A DNA stretch of 64,000 nucleotides, taken from Vibrio vulnificus NBRC 15645 = ATCC 27562 (GTDB taxonomy: Bacteria; Pseudomonadota; Gammaproteobacteria; Enterobacterales; Vibrionaceae). Under the pieces are notes generated by a model that was given only the letters and a program-made list of their open reading frames with translations, had not been told where the DNA came from and ran no database searches. The DNA lies in the NCBI RefSeq assembly GCF_002224265.1, contig NZ_CP012881.1, forward strand, positions 1,488,001 to 1,552,000, given 5' to 3'. Positions 10,933 to 21,859 of the stretch are shown one piece after another; position 1 is the first letter of the stretch, and each line of letters starts with the position of its first letter. The position numbers and the translations under genes are program-made.

Positions 10933-11403
10933 GTGAATATGAACGCAACTCTGCTAGGTCAAGCAATCTCGTTTGCACTGTTTGTGTGGTTCTGTATGAA
11001 GTACGTATGGCCACCAATCATGCAAGCGATTGAAGAGCGTCAGAAGAAAATTGCTGACGGTCTACAAGCGGCAGAACGTGCTGCAAAAGACTTGGATCTA
11101 GCACAAGCTAATGCTTCTTCTCAATTGAAAGAAGCAAAGCGCACAGCAACTGAGATCATCGAACAAGCGAACAAACGTAAAGCTCAAATCTTGGATGAAG
11201 CTCGCGAGGATGCACAGACTGAACGTCAAAAAATCCTAGCGCAAGCGGAAGCTCAACTTGAAGCTGAACGTAATCGTGCACGCGATGAACTGCGCAAACA
11301 AGTTGCAACTCTGGCTGTAGCTGGTGCAGAGAAAATCCTTGAGCGTTCAATCGATAAAGATGCGCACAAAGATATTCTCGATAACATTACTGCAAAACTT
11401 TAA
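10933..11403 (+). CDS. atpF: ATP synthase Fo subunit b
   Basis: This 156-residue subunit dimerises to form the peripheral stalk. A single N-terminal membrane helix (about residues 5-25, ending in CMKYVWPP) is followed by a long, highly charged coiled coil rich in Glu, Lys, Ala and Gln. The length equals E. coli subunit b if translation begins at the GTG at 10933; an ATG two codons on is possible. It lies between atpE and atpH, as expected. Confidence 0.97.
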   Translation: MNMNATLLGQAISFALFVWFCMKYVWPPIMQAIEERQKKIADGLQAAERAAKDLDLAQANASSQLKEAKRTATEIIEQANKRKAQILDEAREDAQTERQKILAQAEAQLEAERNRARDELRKQVATLAVAGAEKILERSIDKDAHKDILDNITAKL

Positions 11404-11417
11404 GTTTGGGGGCGAAC

Positions 11418-11951
11418 ATGGCTGATTTTACAACAATCGCGCGCCCCTATGCTAAAGCAGCCTTTGACTTTGCGGTAGAGAAAGGCCAACTAGACCAATG
11501 GGGTCAAATGTTGTCTTTCGCTGCTGAAGTAGCCCAAAACGAACAAATTAGTGAGCTGTTATCTGGCTCTATGTCAGCCGACAAACTGGCTGAACTGTTT
11601 ATTGCGATTTGTGGCGAACAAGTGGATGAATTTGGTCAAAACCTTCTTAAGGTGATGGCTGAGAATGGTCGTCTTGCGGCCCTTCCTGATGTATGTACCC
11701 TGTTCTTCGTTTTGAAGAAAGAGCATGAGAAAGAGATTGATGTAGAAGTGATTTCTGCAACCGAACTTTCTGATGAACAATGTGCAAATATCAGTCAGAA
11801 ACTTGAACAGCGTCTAGAGCGCAAAGTTAAGCTGAATTGCAGTGTAGATGAGGCCCTACTAGGTGGGGTGATAATTCGAGCCGGAGACTTAGTCATCGAT
11901 AACTCAGCTCGCGGTCGTCTGAATCGCCTGAGCGATGCATTGCAGTCTTAA
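11418..11951 (+). CDS. atpH: ATP synthase F1 subunit delta
   Basis: This 177-residue subunit sits on top of F1 and joins it to the b-subunit stalk. The N-terminus [18 protein letters not shown] is the delta/OSCP signature, and [15 protein letters not shown] near residue 145 is the conserved C-terminal motif. An in-frame TTG lies at 11406, but the ATG at 11418 gives the length of E. coli delta and is preceded by GGGGGC. It ends 13 bp before atpA. Confidence 0.97.
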   Translation: MADFTTIARPYAKAAFDFAVEKGQLDQWGQMLSFAAEVAQNEQISELLSGSMSADKLAELFIAICGEQVDEFGQNLLKVMAENGRLAALPDVCTLFFVLKKEHEKEIDVEVISATELSDEQCANISQKLEQRLERKVKLNCSVDEALLGGVIIRAGDLVIDNSARGRLNRLSDALQS

Positions 11952-11964
11952 TGGGGATTGGAGC

Positions 11965-13506
11965 ATGCAACTTAATTCCACGGAAATTAGCGATCTAATT
12001 AAACAGCGTATTGAATCTTTCAACGTTGTTAGTGAAGCTCGCAATGAAGGTACTATCGTATCGGTAAGCGACGGTATCATTCGCATTCACGGCCTAGCGG
12101 ACGTGATGCAAGGTGAAATGATTGAATTACCGGGTGGCCGTTATGCACTAGCACTTAACCTTGAGCGTGACTCGGTTGGTGCGGTAGTAATGGGCCCATA
12201 TGCTGACCTTAAGGAAGGCATGAAAGTAACAGGTACTGGTCGTATTCTTGAAGTGCCAGTTGGTCCTGAGCTATTGGGTCGTGTAGTGAACACACTAGGT
12301 GAGCCAATTGACGGTAAAGGTCCAATTGAAGCGAAATTAACGTCACCTGTTGAAGTGATTGCACCGGGTGTAATCGACCGTCAATCGGTTGATCAACCTG
12401 TACAAACTGGTTATAAGTCAGTTGACTCAATGATCCCAATCGGTCGTGGTCAGCGTGAACTTATCATCGGTGACCGTCAGACTGGTAAAACAGCGATGGC
12501 GATCGATGCGATCATCAACCAGAAAAACTCTGGTATTTTCTCTATCTACGTAGCGATTGGTCAGAAAGCTTCTACTATCGCCAACGTAGTGCGTAAACTG
12601 GAAGAGCACGGTGCTCTGAAGAACACAATTGTGGTTGTGGCTTCAGCATCTGAATCTGCTGCATTGCAATACCTAGCGCCATACGCAGGTTGTGCAATGG
12701 GTGAATACTTCCGTGATCGCGGCGAAGACGCACTGATTGTTTATGATGATCTATCAAAGCAAGCGGTCGCTTACCGTCAGATCTCTCTATTGCTAAAACG
12801 CCCACCAGGCCGTGAAGCATTCCCAGGTGACGTATTCTACCTTCACTCTCGTCTACTAGAGCGTGCAGCTCGTGTAAACGCAGAGTATGTAGAGCGTTTC
12901 ACTAACGGTGAAGTGAAAGGTAAGACAGGTTCTCTAACCGCTCTTCCTATCATCGAAACTCAGGCTGGTGACGTTTCTGCATTCGTACCAACCAACGTAA
13001 TCTCGATCACCGATGGTCAGATCTTCCTACAAACTGAGCTATTCAACGCGGGTGTACGTCCAGCCGTTGACCCAGGTATCTCAGTATCTCGTGTAGGTGG
13101 TTCTGCACAAACGAAAATCATCAAGAAGCTGTCTGGTGGTATCCGTACAGCACTAGCGGCTTACCGTGAACTTGCAGCGTTTGCTCAGTTCTCTTCGGAT
13201 CTTGATGAAGCGACTAAGAGACAGTTGAACCACGGTCAAAAAGTAACTGAACTGATGAAGCAGAAGCAATACGCTCCGATGTCAGTGTTTGACCAGGCTC
13301 TAACTATCTTTGCGGCAGAGCGTGGCTACCTAAGCGATATCGAACTTTCTAAAGTTCTTGATTTCGAAGCAGCTCTACTATCGTACGCTCGCGGTCAATA
13401 CGCTGAATTAGCAGCTGAGATCGACAAGACGGGTGCTTACAACGATGAAATCGAAGCTCAGTTGAAGAAACTGACTGACGACTTCAAAGCAACCCAAACT
13501 TGGTAA
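11965..13506 (+). CDS. atpA: ATP synthase F1 subunit alpha
   Basis: This 513-residue non-catalytic nucleotide-binding subunit has the Walker A motif GDRQTGKTA at residues 169-177, the same position as in E. coli, and the conserved segment [14 protein letters not shown]. The N-terminus [16 protein letters not shown] is the family start. The ATG at 11965 follows GGGGATTGGAG; a longer reading frame begins at 11935 inside atpH and is not used here. Three alpha and three beta subunits form the F1 hexamer. Confidence 0.98.
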   Translation: MQLNSTEISDLIKQRIESFNVVSEARNEGTIVSVSDGIIRIHGLADVMQGEMIELPGGRYALALNLERDSVGAVVMGPYADLKEGMKVTGTGRILEVPVGPELLGRVVNTLGEPIDGKGPIEAKLTSPVEVIAPGVIDRQSVDQPVQTGYKSVDSMIPIGRGQRELIIGDRQTGKTAMAIDAIINQKNSGIFSIYVAIGQKASTIANVVRKLEEHGALKNTIVVVASASESAALQYLAPYAGCAMGEYFRDRGEDALIVYDDLSKQAVAYRQISLLLKRPPGREAFPGDVFYLHSRLLERAARVNAEYVERFTNGEVKGKTGSLTALPIIETQAGDVSAFVPTNVISITDGQIFLQTELFNAGVRPAVDPGISVSRVGGSAQTKIIKKLSGGIRTALAAYRELAAFAQFSSDLDEATKRQLNHGQKVTELMKQKQYAPMSVFDQALTIFAAERGYLSDIELSKVLDFEAALLSYARGQYAELAAEIDKTGAYNDEIEAQLKKLTDDFKATQTW

Positions 13507-13549
13507 TAGGTCGGTGGCAGTGGCTGCCACCAACTAATGGAGAGTAACG

Positions 13550-14416
13550 ATGGCCGGCGCAAAAGAGATACGTAGTAAAATCGGGAGTGTTAAAAGCACT
13601 CAGAAGATTACGAAAGCGATGGAAATGGTAGCAGCTTCAAAAATGCGTCGTTCGCAAGACGCAATGGAAGCTTCTCGTCCATACGCGGAAACAATGCGTA
13701 AAGTGATCGGTCATGTGGCAAATGCAAGTCTAGAGTATCGTCATCCGTACCTAGATGAGCGTGAAGCCAAGCGTGTTGGTTACATCATCATTTCAACGGA
13801 CCGTGGTCTGTGTGGCGGCTTGAACATCAACGTGTTCAAAAAAGCGGTTACAGATATGCAGGCATGGAAAGAGAAAGGTGCTGAGGTTGAGCTTGCGGTA
13901 ATTGGCTCAAAAGCGACAGCTTTCTTTAAACATGGCGGCGCGAAAGTAGCGGCTCAGGTTTCAGGTTTGGGTGATAGCCCAAGTTTGGAAGACCTGATCG
14001 GTTCGGTTAGCGTGATGCTAGAAAAATATGATGAAGGTGAATTGGACCGTTTGTACCTTGTATTTAACAAGTTCGTAAACACGATGGTTCAACAACCAAC
14101 GATCGATCAATTGCTACCTTTGCCTAAATCGGACAGCAAAGATATGCAGCGTGAGCATTCATGGGATTACATCTATGAGCCAGAACCTCAGTCTCTACTT
14201 GATGCGCTACTTGTGCGTTATGTGGAATCTCAGGTTTATCAAGGTGTAGTTGAGAACCTTGCTTGTGAGCAAGCGGCTCGAATGGTTGCTATGAAGGCTG
14301 CAACTGATAACGCAACCAACTTGATTGACGACTTAGAACTTGTGTACAACAAAGCCCGTCAGGCTGCGATTACACAAGAACTATCGGAAATCGTTGGTGG
14401 TGCAGCAGCGGTTTAA
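13550..14416 (+). CDS. atpG: ATP synthase F1 subunit gamma
   Basis: This 288-residue central rotor shaft has the N-terminal coiled coil [20 protein letters not shown] and the C-terminal helix [20 protein letters not shown], the two most conserved parts of gamma. The middle part [13 protein letters not shown] is also typical. The ATG follows a GGAG ribosome binding site, 43 bp after atpA. Length and motifs match the gammaproteobacterial protein. Confidence 0.98.
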   Translation: MAGAKEIRSKIGSVKSTQKITKAMEMVAASKMRRSQDAMEASRPYAETMRKVIGHVANASLEYRHPYLDEREAKRVGYIIISTDRGLCGGLNINVFKKAVTDMQAWKEKGAEVELAVIGSKATAFFKHGGAKVAAQVSGLGDSPSLEDLIGSVSVMLEKYDEGELDRLYLVFNKFVNTMVQQPTIDQLLPLPKSDSKDMQREHSWDYIYEPEPQSLLDALLVRYVESQVYQGVVENLACEQAARMVAMKAATDNATNLIDDLELVYNKARQAAITQELSEIVGGAAAV

Positions 14417-14427
14417 GCTTAGGTTAA

Positions 14428-15855
<1,428 letters not shown>

Positions 15856-15873
15856 GGCTAACTAGGAGGCGAT

Positions 15874-16296
15874 ATGGCAGCAATAACCTTTCATCTGGAT
15901 GTAGTAAGCGCGGAGAAGAAAATCTTTTCTGGTCGCGTTGAAACGTTTCAGGTGACCGGTAGCGAGGGTGAGCTGGGTATTTTCCATGGCCACACACCGC
16001 TGCTGACCGCTATCAAGCCTGGTATGGTGCGTATTGTTAAACTTCACGGCGAAGAAGAGTTCATTTATGTCTCTGGTGGTATCGTAGAAGTTCAGCCTGG
16101 TACTGCAACAGTACTGGCTGATACTGCGATTCGTGGTGAAGAACTAGACGCAGCGAAGGCAGAAGAAGCAAAACGTCGTGCGAAAGAGAATATTCTCAAC
16201 CAGCATGGCGATATGGACTTCGCACAAGCGGCCAGTGAACTGGCTAAAGCCATTGCTCAGCTTCGTGTTATCGAGCTGACAAAGAAACGTCGTTAA
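15874..16296 (+). CDS. atpC: ATP synthase F1 subunit epsilon
   Basis: This 140-residue rotor subunit and intrinsic inhibitor of the ATPase has an N-terminal beta-sandwich domain (about residues 1-85, with [16 protein letters not shown]) and a two-helix C-terminal domain. It closes the nine-gene atp operon. An AGGAGG ribosome binding site sits seven bases before the ATG. A terminator follows 25 bp after the stop. Confidence 0.97.
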   Translation: MAAITFHLDVVSAEKKIFSGRVETFQVTGSEGELGIFHGHTPLLTAIKPGMVRIVKLHGEEEFIYVSGGIVEVQPGTATVLADTAIRGEELDAAKAEEAKRRAKENILNQHGDMDFAQAASELAKAIAQLRVIELTKKRR

Positions 16297-16320
16297 TTTT
16301 AGCGGTGTTTTAATAGTGAT

Positions 16321-16346
16321 AAAGGCGGTCAATTTGACCGCCTTTT
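16321..16346 (+). terminator. Terminator of the atp operon
   Basis: The arms AAAGGCGGTCA and TGACCGCCTTT enclose a very short loop and end in TTTTTG. This is a strong intrinsic terminator 25 bp after atpC. Confidence 0.92.
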
Positions 16347-16449
16347 TGCTTAATTTTTATTAGAAATTTTTATCCATAAGTTAACTATTCGTCATTAGCT
16401 GGGTAAAATAGCCGACAGAATTTTTGGCAACGTCAATAGGTTATAAATA

Positions 16450-17811
16450 ATGAAATTTAGCGCGGTGATTCTCGCGGCGGGGAAAGGAACCCGTATGTAC
16501 TCAAACATGCCCAAGGTGCTGCACACGCTTGCAGGTAAGCCAATGGTGAAGCATGTGATTGATACTTGCACAGGCTTAGGTGCTCAGAACATTCATTTGG
16601 TGTACGGCCACGGTGGTGACCAAATGCAGGCTGCGTTGGCGGAAGAGCCGGTTAATTGGGTGCTGCAAGCTGAACAATTGGGTACTGGCCACGCGGTGGA
16701 TCAAGCCTCTCCTCAGTTTCAGGACGATGAAAAAATCCTCGTGCTATACGGTGACGTTCCACTTATCTCTTCTGAAACCATTGAAAGTTTGCTCGATGCC
16801 CAGCCTAAAGGCGGTATCGCATTATTAACAGTCGTTCTAGACAATCCAACTGGCTACGGTCGCATCGTACGTAAAAACGGTCCTGTGGTGGCGATCGTCG
16901 AGCAAAAAGACGCGAATGAAGAGCAAAAACTAATTAAAGAGATCAACACGGGCGTAATGGTAGCGACCGGCGGTGATCTGAAGCGTTGGCTTGCTGGCTT
17001 AAATAATAACAATGCTCAAGGTGAGTACTACCTAACAGACGTCATTGCTGCTGCGCATGATGAAGGCAATGCGGTTGAAGCGGTTCACCCAGTTAGCCCA
17101 ATCGAAGTGGAAGGGGTGAATGATCGCGCTCAGTTGGCTCGTCTTGAGCGTGCATTCCAAGCAGCCCAAGCGAACAAGCTGCTTGAGCAAGGTGTGATGT
17201 TGCGTGATCCTGCGCGCTTTGACCTACGTGGTGAACTGCAGTGTGGCCTTGATGTTGAAATCGATGTGAATGTGATCATTGAAGGTAACGTCTCCCTTGG
17301 TGATAACGTGGTTATCGGTGCAGGCTGTGTGCTAAAAGACTGTGAAATCGATGATAACACCATCGTTCGTCCATACAGTGTTATTGAAGGTGCAACAGTG
17401 GGTGAGCAATGTACCGTTGGTCCGTTTACTCGTCTGCGTCCTGGCGCTGAGATGTGTAACGACTCTCACGTGGGTAACTTTGTCGAAGTAAAAAATGCAC
17501 GTATTGGTGAGGGGTCTAAAGCCAACCACCTGACTTATCTTGGCGATGCTGAAATCGGTCAACGCACCAATATCGGTGCTGGTACTATTACCTGCAACTA
17601 CGATGGCGCTAACAAATTCAAAACCATCATCGGTAACGACGTGTTTGTTGGTTCAGATAGCCAACTGGTCGCTCCGGTGACGATTGCTGATGGTGCAACT
17701 ATTGGTGCCGGTACCACCTTGACCAAAGATGTTGCAGAAGGTGAGTTAGTGATTACTCGCGCCAAAGAACGCAAAATTACAGGCTGGCAACGCCCAGTTA
17801 AGAAAAAGTAA
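16450..17811 (+). CDS. glmU: Bifunctional GlmU uridylyltransferase/acetyltransferase
   Basis: This 453-residue cytoplasmic enzyme makes UDP-N-acetylglucosamine, the precursor of peptidoglycan and lipopolysaccharide. The N-terminal pyrophosphorylase domain begins with the nucleotide-binding loop LAAGKGTRM at residues 8-16. From about residue 250 the protein turns into left-handed beta-helix hexapeptide repeats (for example [10 protein letters not shown] and [12 protein letters not shown]), the acetyltransferase domain. Its position after the atp operon is conserved in gammaproteobacteria. It has its own terminator and the adjacent gene is on the other strand. Confidence 0.98.
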   Translation: MKFSAVILAAGKGTRMYSNMPKVLHTLAGKPMVKHVIDTCTGLGAQNIHLVYGHGGDQMQAALAEEPVNWVLQAEQLGTGHAVDQASPQFQDDEKILVLYGDVPLISSETIESLLDAQPKGGIALLTVVLDNPTGYGRIVRKNGPVVAIVEQKDANEEQKLIKEINTGVMVATGGDLKRWLAGLNNNNAQGEYYLTDVIAAAHDEGNAVEAVHPVSPIEVEGVNDRAQLARLERAFQAAQANKLLEQGVMLRDPARFDLRGELQCGLDVEIDVNVIIEGNVSLGDNVVIGAGCVLKDCEIDDNTIVRPYSVIEGATVGEQCTVGPFTRLRPGAEMCNDSHVGNFVEVKNARIGEGSKANHLTYLGDAEIGQRTNIGAGTITCNYDGANKFKTIIGNDVFVGSDSQLVAPVTIADGATIGAGTTLTKDVAEGELVITRAKERKITGWQRPVKKK

Positions 17812-17827
17812 TTATCGCTGGATAACA

Positions 17828-17857
17828 AAAACGCCGCTGCAATAGCGGCGTTTTTTA
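17828..17857. terminator. Terminator between glmU and the ABC permease gene
   Basis: The arms CGCCGCT and AGCGGCG enclose loop GCAAT; TTTTTT follows on the plus strand and AAAA precedes it, so it can also serve the convergent permease gene on the minus strand. Confidence 0.88.
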
Positions 17858-17870
17858 TGGTTATGACGAA

Positions 17871-18611
17871 CTAATGGCTGGGAATGGCACTGCGCTTTTC
17901 TAGCCAACGTACGGCTTGAGACACCATCAAGATCAACAGCAAATATTCCAGCACTAAGAAAGTATAAATCTCTAGAGGTAAGTACTCATTCACCACCAAC
18001 TCATTGGCTCGCCTCGTCAAATCACTTAGACCAATGACACTGACCAATGAGCTCATCTTGAGAATATAAACAAACTGGTTGCCGAGCGCGGGCAGCATCT
18101 GACGAAATGCTTGCGGCAAAATCACCAAACGCATTTTTTGCCAATAGTTGAGACCAAGCGACTTTGCTGCTTCATGTTGGCCACGACCGATAGATTGAAT
18201 GCCACCGCGAAACACTTCTGCCATAAATGCACTTTCCGCGATCGTTAGTGCAATAATTCCCGCCCAATAATGGTCTAGTGAAACATCGAGTAATGTGGGT
18301 AGGCCGTAATACACCCACAACAGCAGAACCAACACGGGAATGGCACGTATTACTTCAACGTAAATCCGGTTTAAGCGTTGTAGGGATTTGCGGGGAGAAA
18401 GGGCCGGTAGGGCAACCATTAAGCCCAGAGTCATGGCAAACAGCATACTGAGTAGCGATACGCTGATGGTGTCGGCAAAGCCAGCGATAAGAAACTTCAC
18501 GTTCGTTAGGCCTTGCTCGGTCGTCGGATCAAGCACATACCAGCCCCATTGATAGTCAGAACAGCCAGTCAGTGGCAGTAACATCATTAAACATAAATAT
18601 CGACAGGTCAC
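17871..18611 (-). CDS. Amino acid ABC transporter permease (HisM/GltK type)
   Basis: This 246-residue inner-membrane permease of the polar amino acid family has five hydrophobic segments from about residue 40 to the end. The cytoplasmic EAA loop that contacts the ATPase reads HEAAKSLGLNYWQKMRLVIL, near residues 144-163. The N-terminus is unusual: from the GTG at 18611 the first 17 residues resemble a lipoprotein signal ending in LPLTGC, followed by a YQWGWYVLDP segment. The gene is divergent from a substrate-binding protein and no ATPase gene lies nearby, so the transporter must borrow one or be encoded in parts. Substrate unknown. ATG starts at 18587 or 18584 are possible. Confidence 0.85.
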   Translation of the reverse strand: MTCRYLCLMMLLPLTGCSDYQWGWYVLDPTTEQGLTNVKFLIAGFADTISVSLLSMLFAMTLGLMVALPALSPRKSLQRLNRIYVEVIRAIPVLVLLLWVYYGLPTLLDVSLDHYWAGIIALTIAESAFMAEVFRGGIQSIGRGQHEAAKSLGLNYWQKMRLVILPQAFRQMLPALGNQFVYILKMSSLVSVIGLSDLTRRANELVVNEYLPLEIYTFLVLEYLLLILMVSQAVRWLEKRSAIPSH

Positions 18612-18718
18612 ACTACACCTTATATCAACTAAAAAAATGGTTGTGTTGCTGCTATGTTATCAATGATGTAACGCGAAATCTCAACTAATTACGGAACAAT
18701 AAGTTAAAGGAAAATAAA

Positions 18719-19495
18719 ATGAAAAAAACTTGGTTAGCGTTGGGGCTTGGTTTGCTTGCTGCGTCCACTCTGGCTAATGCACAAAGTCGTTTGAATGAGA
18801 TTCTCGACAACGGGGTATTACGAGTCGGTACGACAGGGGATTGGAACCCGATGACGATGAAAGATCCAGCTAGTAACAGTTATCGTGGTTTTGATATCGA
18901 TGTCACGACTGAGCTGGCGAAAGACCTCGGCGTCAAGGTTGAATACGTGGCGACGGATTGGAAAACGTTAGTTAATGGTATCACCGCAGATAAGTATGAC
19001 ATGACAGGCAGCGCTTCGCTGAGTATGTCTCGCGCGAAAGTGGCTGGTTACAGTCAGCCTTACTTTTATCTTGCGTTTGTGCCTGTGGTGCAGAAAAAAG
19101 ATCTCGCTAAGTACTCTGATTGGAGCGATTTTGATAAAGCGGATGTAAAAGTGGCAGCGACTCTGGGGACCGTACAAGAAAAAATGGTGAAGGAGTTTTT
19201 CCCTTCCGCGCAGCACATCGTGATCGAAGCCCCAGCCCGTGATTTCCAAGAGCTGCTGGCCAAACGAGCGGATGTTTCTGTGACCTCAAATGTAGAAGCG
19301 GCGACGCTGGTGGAGAAATTTCAGCAATTGGCGATTGTACCCGTCAAAGAGCCGCGCAAGCCGACACCGATCGCCATGCTATTGCCACAGGATGATCAAG
19401 TTTGGATTAATTACGTTAACCATTGGGTTGAACTGAAAAAGACACAAGGTTTCTTTAAACAGACCGCAGAAAAATGGGGACTAAAAGGGTTATAA
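18719..19495 (+). CDS. Periplasmic solute-binding protein, amino acid / cyclohexadienyl dehydratase-like
   Basis: This 258-residue exported protein has a signal peptide ending ANA at residues 19-21. The mature part is a two-lobed periplasmic binding fold (family 3), with LRVGTTGDWNPM at the start and YRGFDIDVTTELAKDLG in the first lobe. Both ends (RLNEILDNGVLRVGTTGD, YVNHWVEL) closely resemble PheC, the periplasmic cyclohexadienyl dehydratase that evolved from amino acid binding proteins. Divergent placement from the permease at 17871-18611 favours a transport role. An AAAGGA ribosome binding site precedes the ATG. The ligand cannot be read from sequence. Confidence 0.8.
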   Translation: MKKTWLALGLGLLAASTLANAQSRLNEILDNGVLRVGTTGDWNPMTMKDPASNSYRGFDIDVTTELAKDLGVKVEYVATDWKTLVNGITADKYDMTGSASLSMSRAKVAGYSQPYFYLAFVPVVQKKDLAKYSDWSDFDKADVKVAATLGTVQEKMVKEFFPSAQHIVIEAPARDFQELLAKRADVSVTSNVEAATLVEKFQQLAIVPVKEPRKPTPIAMLLPQDDQVWINYVNHWVELKKTQGFFKQTAEKWGLKGL

Positions 19496-19522
19496 CTGGC
19501 TATTAGCTTCGCCTCAAAACAT

Positions 19523-19553
19523 AGAGCCGCATACTCATTATGCGGCTCTTTTG
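19523..19553. terminator. Terminator after the solute-binding protein gene
   Basis: The arms AGAGCCGCATA and TATGCGGCTCT enclose a short loop and are followed by TTTTG. It lies between convergent genes (binding protein and punC), so it may work for both. Confidence 0.85.
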
Positions 19554-19563
19554 TAGCTAGAGA

Positions 19564-20769
19564 TTAGATCTCTTCATCACTCACCACACGTGCATTGTCT
19601 GGTGTCGTGAAGTGCTGAGAAAGTTCTTTGTTCGACACAATATAGCCGATCCAAAGTCCACCCATGCAGAGAATAATCGCCATACCGGTGACTGCTTGCG
19701 CTTGGCTAGCAAGAGCGGCGACCAGTGCGCTTGATAAGCTGCTGACGGTGATCTGTAAGCTGTTTTGCAAACCTGCGGCCGTGGCTGGGCTTTGCTTAGC
19801 ACTGGCAAGTGCGCGGTTAACCACGATAGGGTAAAGGGCACCATTCGCTACAGCAATCAGACAGAATGGCGCTAAGATTGGCCAAATCGAGGTTAACTGC
19901 CATTGTGATGCGATGAAAATCAGCAGTGCGGCGACGCTAAACAGACCAATCAGTTGACGAAGGACTTTTTCATCACCAAATTTACGTACGCCAACTTTAC
20001 CTAAGTATCCGCCGACCATAAACGCGATGGTTTGCGGCACAAAGCTCATGCCGATGTCTTTGGCATCGTAGCCAAGCTGCGCCATGATTTCAGGCATACC
20101 GGTCAGGTAAGCAAAGAAAGCGGCAGACGCAGTGGCGAACATCAGCACGTTGCCCAAGTAGGTTTTTGAGCTGAGCAGATGTTTGATATCCGATGTTACA
20201 CTGCTTTGCTTTGGCTCATTGGCGACACTAGGCTGTGCCATTGTTGCTGCAACTAAAACCAATCCCAGTACCGTTAACGCGACAAAAATACTGTGCCAAC
20301 CAAAGCTATCTGCTAATACAACACCCAACTGAGGGGCGAGCGCAGGAGAAAGCGCCACCAGCGGCATAATGGTAGCAAAAATTTGTTGGCTACTGCTGGA
20401 GTAACGTTTGATGACCATGGCTTGCCAGATCACGGCCGGCGCGCACACCCCGATCGCTTGCACAAAACGCAAGCTGAGCAGTTGCCAAACTTGATCACTG
20501 AACGCCAAACCGAATGAGGCCAGCGTAAACAGAGCAAGGCCCGCTGCCAAGGTATTACGGTGGCCAAACTTATCAGAGGCAAGGCCCCAAAGCAGTTGAC
20601 CGACTGCCATGCCGACCAAGAAAACGGTTAAAGAGAGCGCGATCTGTTCTGGTCCGGTCATAAAGTCGATTTCCATCGCTTTAAAAGCAGGGAGATACAT
20701 GTCTGTTGCGACAAAGCCGAGCATCGAGAGGGCTGCAAGATACACAAGCTGTAATTTTGAAATGTTCAT
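19564..20769 (-). CDS. punC: Purine nucleoside efflux-type MFS transporter PunC
   Basis: This 401-residue major facilitator protein with twelve hydrophobic segments belongs to the Bcr/CflA drug-resistance branch. It matches E. coli PunC (YdhC) along its length: LGFVATDMYLPAF at the start, RFVQAIGVCAPAVIWQA, and SYVPQTIAFM-like FVPQTIAFMVGG in the second half. In E. coli PunC handles purine nucleosides and is activated by PunR; the divergent gene here is the PunR homologue, which supports the assignment. The ATG at 20769 has GGAATA upstream; a TTG five codons earlier is less likely. Transport substrate in this organism is inferred. Confidence 0.85.
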   Translation of the reverse strand: MNISKLQLVYLAALSMLGFVATDMYLPAFKAMEIDFMTGPEQIALSLTVFLVGMAVGQLLWGLASDKFGHRNTLAAGLALFTLASFGLAFSDQVWQLLSLRFVQAIGVCAPAVIWQAMVIKRYSSSSQQIFATIMPLVALSPALAPQLGVVLADSFGWHSIFVALTVLGLVLVAATMAQPSVANEPKQSSVTSDIKHLLSSKTYLGNVLMFATASAAFFAYLTGMPEIMAQLGYDAKDIGMSFVPQTIAFMVGGYLGKVGVRKFGDEKVLRQLIGLFSVAALLIFIASQWQLTSIWPILAPFCLIAVANGALYPIVVNRALASAKQSPATAAGLQNSLQITVSSLSSALVAALASQAQAVTGMAIILCMGGLWIGYIVSNKELSQHFTTPDNARVVSDEEI

Positions 20770-20920
20770 AGTTATTCCATTCAATTTTTTTCACTACAAA
20801 TGTTTTGTGATCAGTTGGCGCCAACCCTGATTTATATGCCCTGCTATTCTATTTTTCGCTTTTGATAAAATAAAACGCTAAAATTCGTGGTTATCAATCA
20901 AAAATTTTGAAAGGTAGACT

Positions 20921-21823
20921 GTGTTTTCAAAACCGTCGCTAGAAATGTTGGATACCGTCGCTCGTTTAGGCAGTTTTACTGCCGCCGCTGAGGTTTTGCA
21001 CAAAGTGCCTTCGGCTATCAGCTATGGTGTGCGTCAAGTGGAACAAGAACTTGGCGTGTTGCTGTTTCGTCGTTTACCGAGAAAAGTAGAACTGACCCCA
21101 GCTGGTGAGCTGTTCATCGCAGAAGCACGCATGTTGTTGAGGCAGATGGAAGAAGTGAAATCGCAGACGCGGCGCGCGGCGCAAGGCTGGCAATCCACAC
21201 TGAAGTTAACGTTGGATAACGTGGTCAAGCTCGATAAGCTCAAACCTTTGGTCGAGGATTTCTATCGCGAATTTGATTTTGCAGAACTGCAAATCAATAT
21301 GGAAGTGTTCAATGGATCTTGGGAGGCGATTGCTCAAGGGCGTGCGGATATAGTCATCGGCGCCACCTCCGCCATTCCTGTTGGGGGGGATTTTGAAGTG
21401 CGCGATATGGGACGATTGGATTGGGCGTTTGTCATGTCACCAGCGCACCCTTGCGTGCGTCAGCAAGTGCTGACAGAAGCGTTTGTCAGTCAGTTTCCTG
21501 CGATCTGCTTGGATGATACCTCGAGTGTGTTGCCTAAGCGCCATACTGGGCATTACCCGCAGCAGCGTCGTTTGTTGTTACCCAATTGGTACAGTGCCAT
21601 CGAGTGTTTAAAAAATGGCGTTGGCGTAGGTTATATGCCGCGTCATATTGCCATGCCACTGATCAACGATGGTGTGCTGGTGGAAAAGGTGCTACCGGAC
21701 GACAAACCGCTGAGTCAATGTTGCTTGGTATGGCGAAAAGATGACAATCACAAGTTGATTCAGTGGATGGTGGACTACTTAGGAAACTCACATCAACTGC
21801 ATCAAGATTGGTTGCTGAGCTAA
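20921..21823 (+). CDS. punR: LysR-type regulator PunR
   Basis: This 300-residue LysR-family activator has an N-terminal winged helix-turn-helix (LEMLDTVARLGSFTAAAEVL and VPSAISYGVRQVEQELG, residues 6-47), followed by an effector-binding domain. The segments EVFNGSWEAI and ATSAIPVGG match E. coli PunR (YdhB). It starts with GTG at 20921 after AAGGT, and is transcribed divergently from punC across a 151-bp spacer. That arrangement is the usual one for a LysR regulator and its target. Confidence 0.85.
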   Translation: MFSKPSLEMLDTVARLGSFTAAAEVLHKVPSAISYGVRQVEQELGVLLFRRLPRKVELTPAGELFIAEARMLLRQMEEVKSQTRRAAQGWQSTLKLTLDNVVKLDKLKPLVEDFYREFDFAELQINMEVFNGSWEAIAQGRADIVIGATSAIPVGGDFEVRDMGRLDWAFVMSPAHPCVRQQVLTEAFVSQFPAICLDDTSSVLPKRHTGHYPQQRRLLLPNWYSAIECLKNGVGVGYMPRHIAMPLINDGVLVEKVLPDDKPLSQCCLVWRKDDNHKLIQWMVDYLGNSHQLHQDWLLS

Positions 21824-21852
21824 AAAACGCCCCGTGTATAACAGGGCGTTTG
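21822..21852. terminator. Terminator between punR and ilvA
   Basis: The arms AACGCCC and GGGCGTT are preceded by an A run and followed by TTT. It sits between convergent punR and ilvA, and the A run makes it stronger on the minus strand, for the end of ilvGMEDA. Confidence 0.8.
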
Positions 21853-21859
21853 GATCGAG

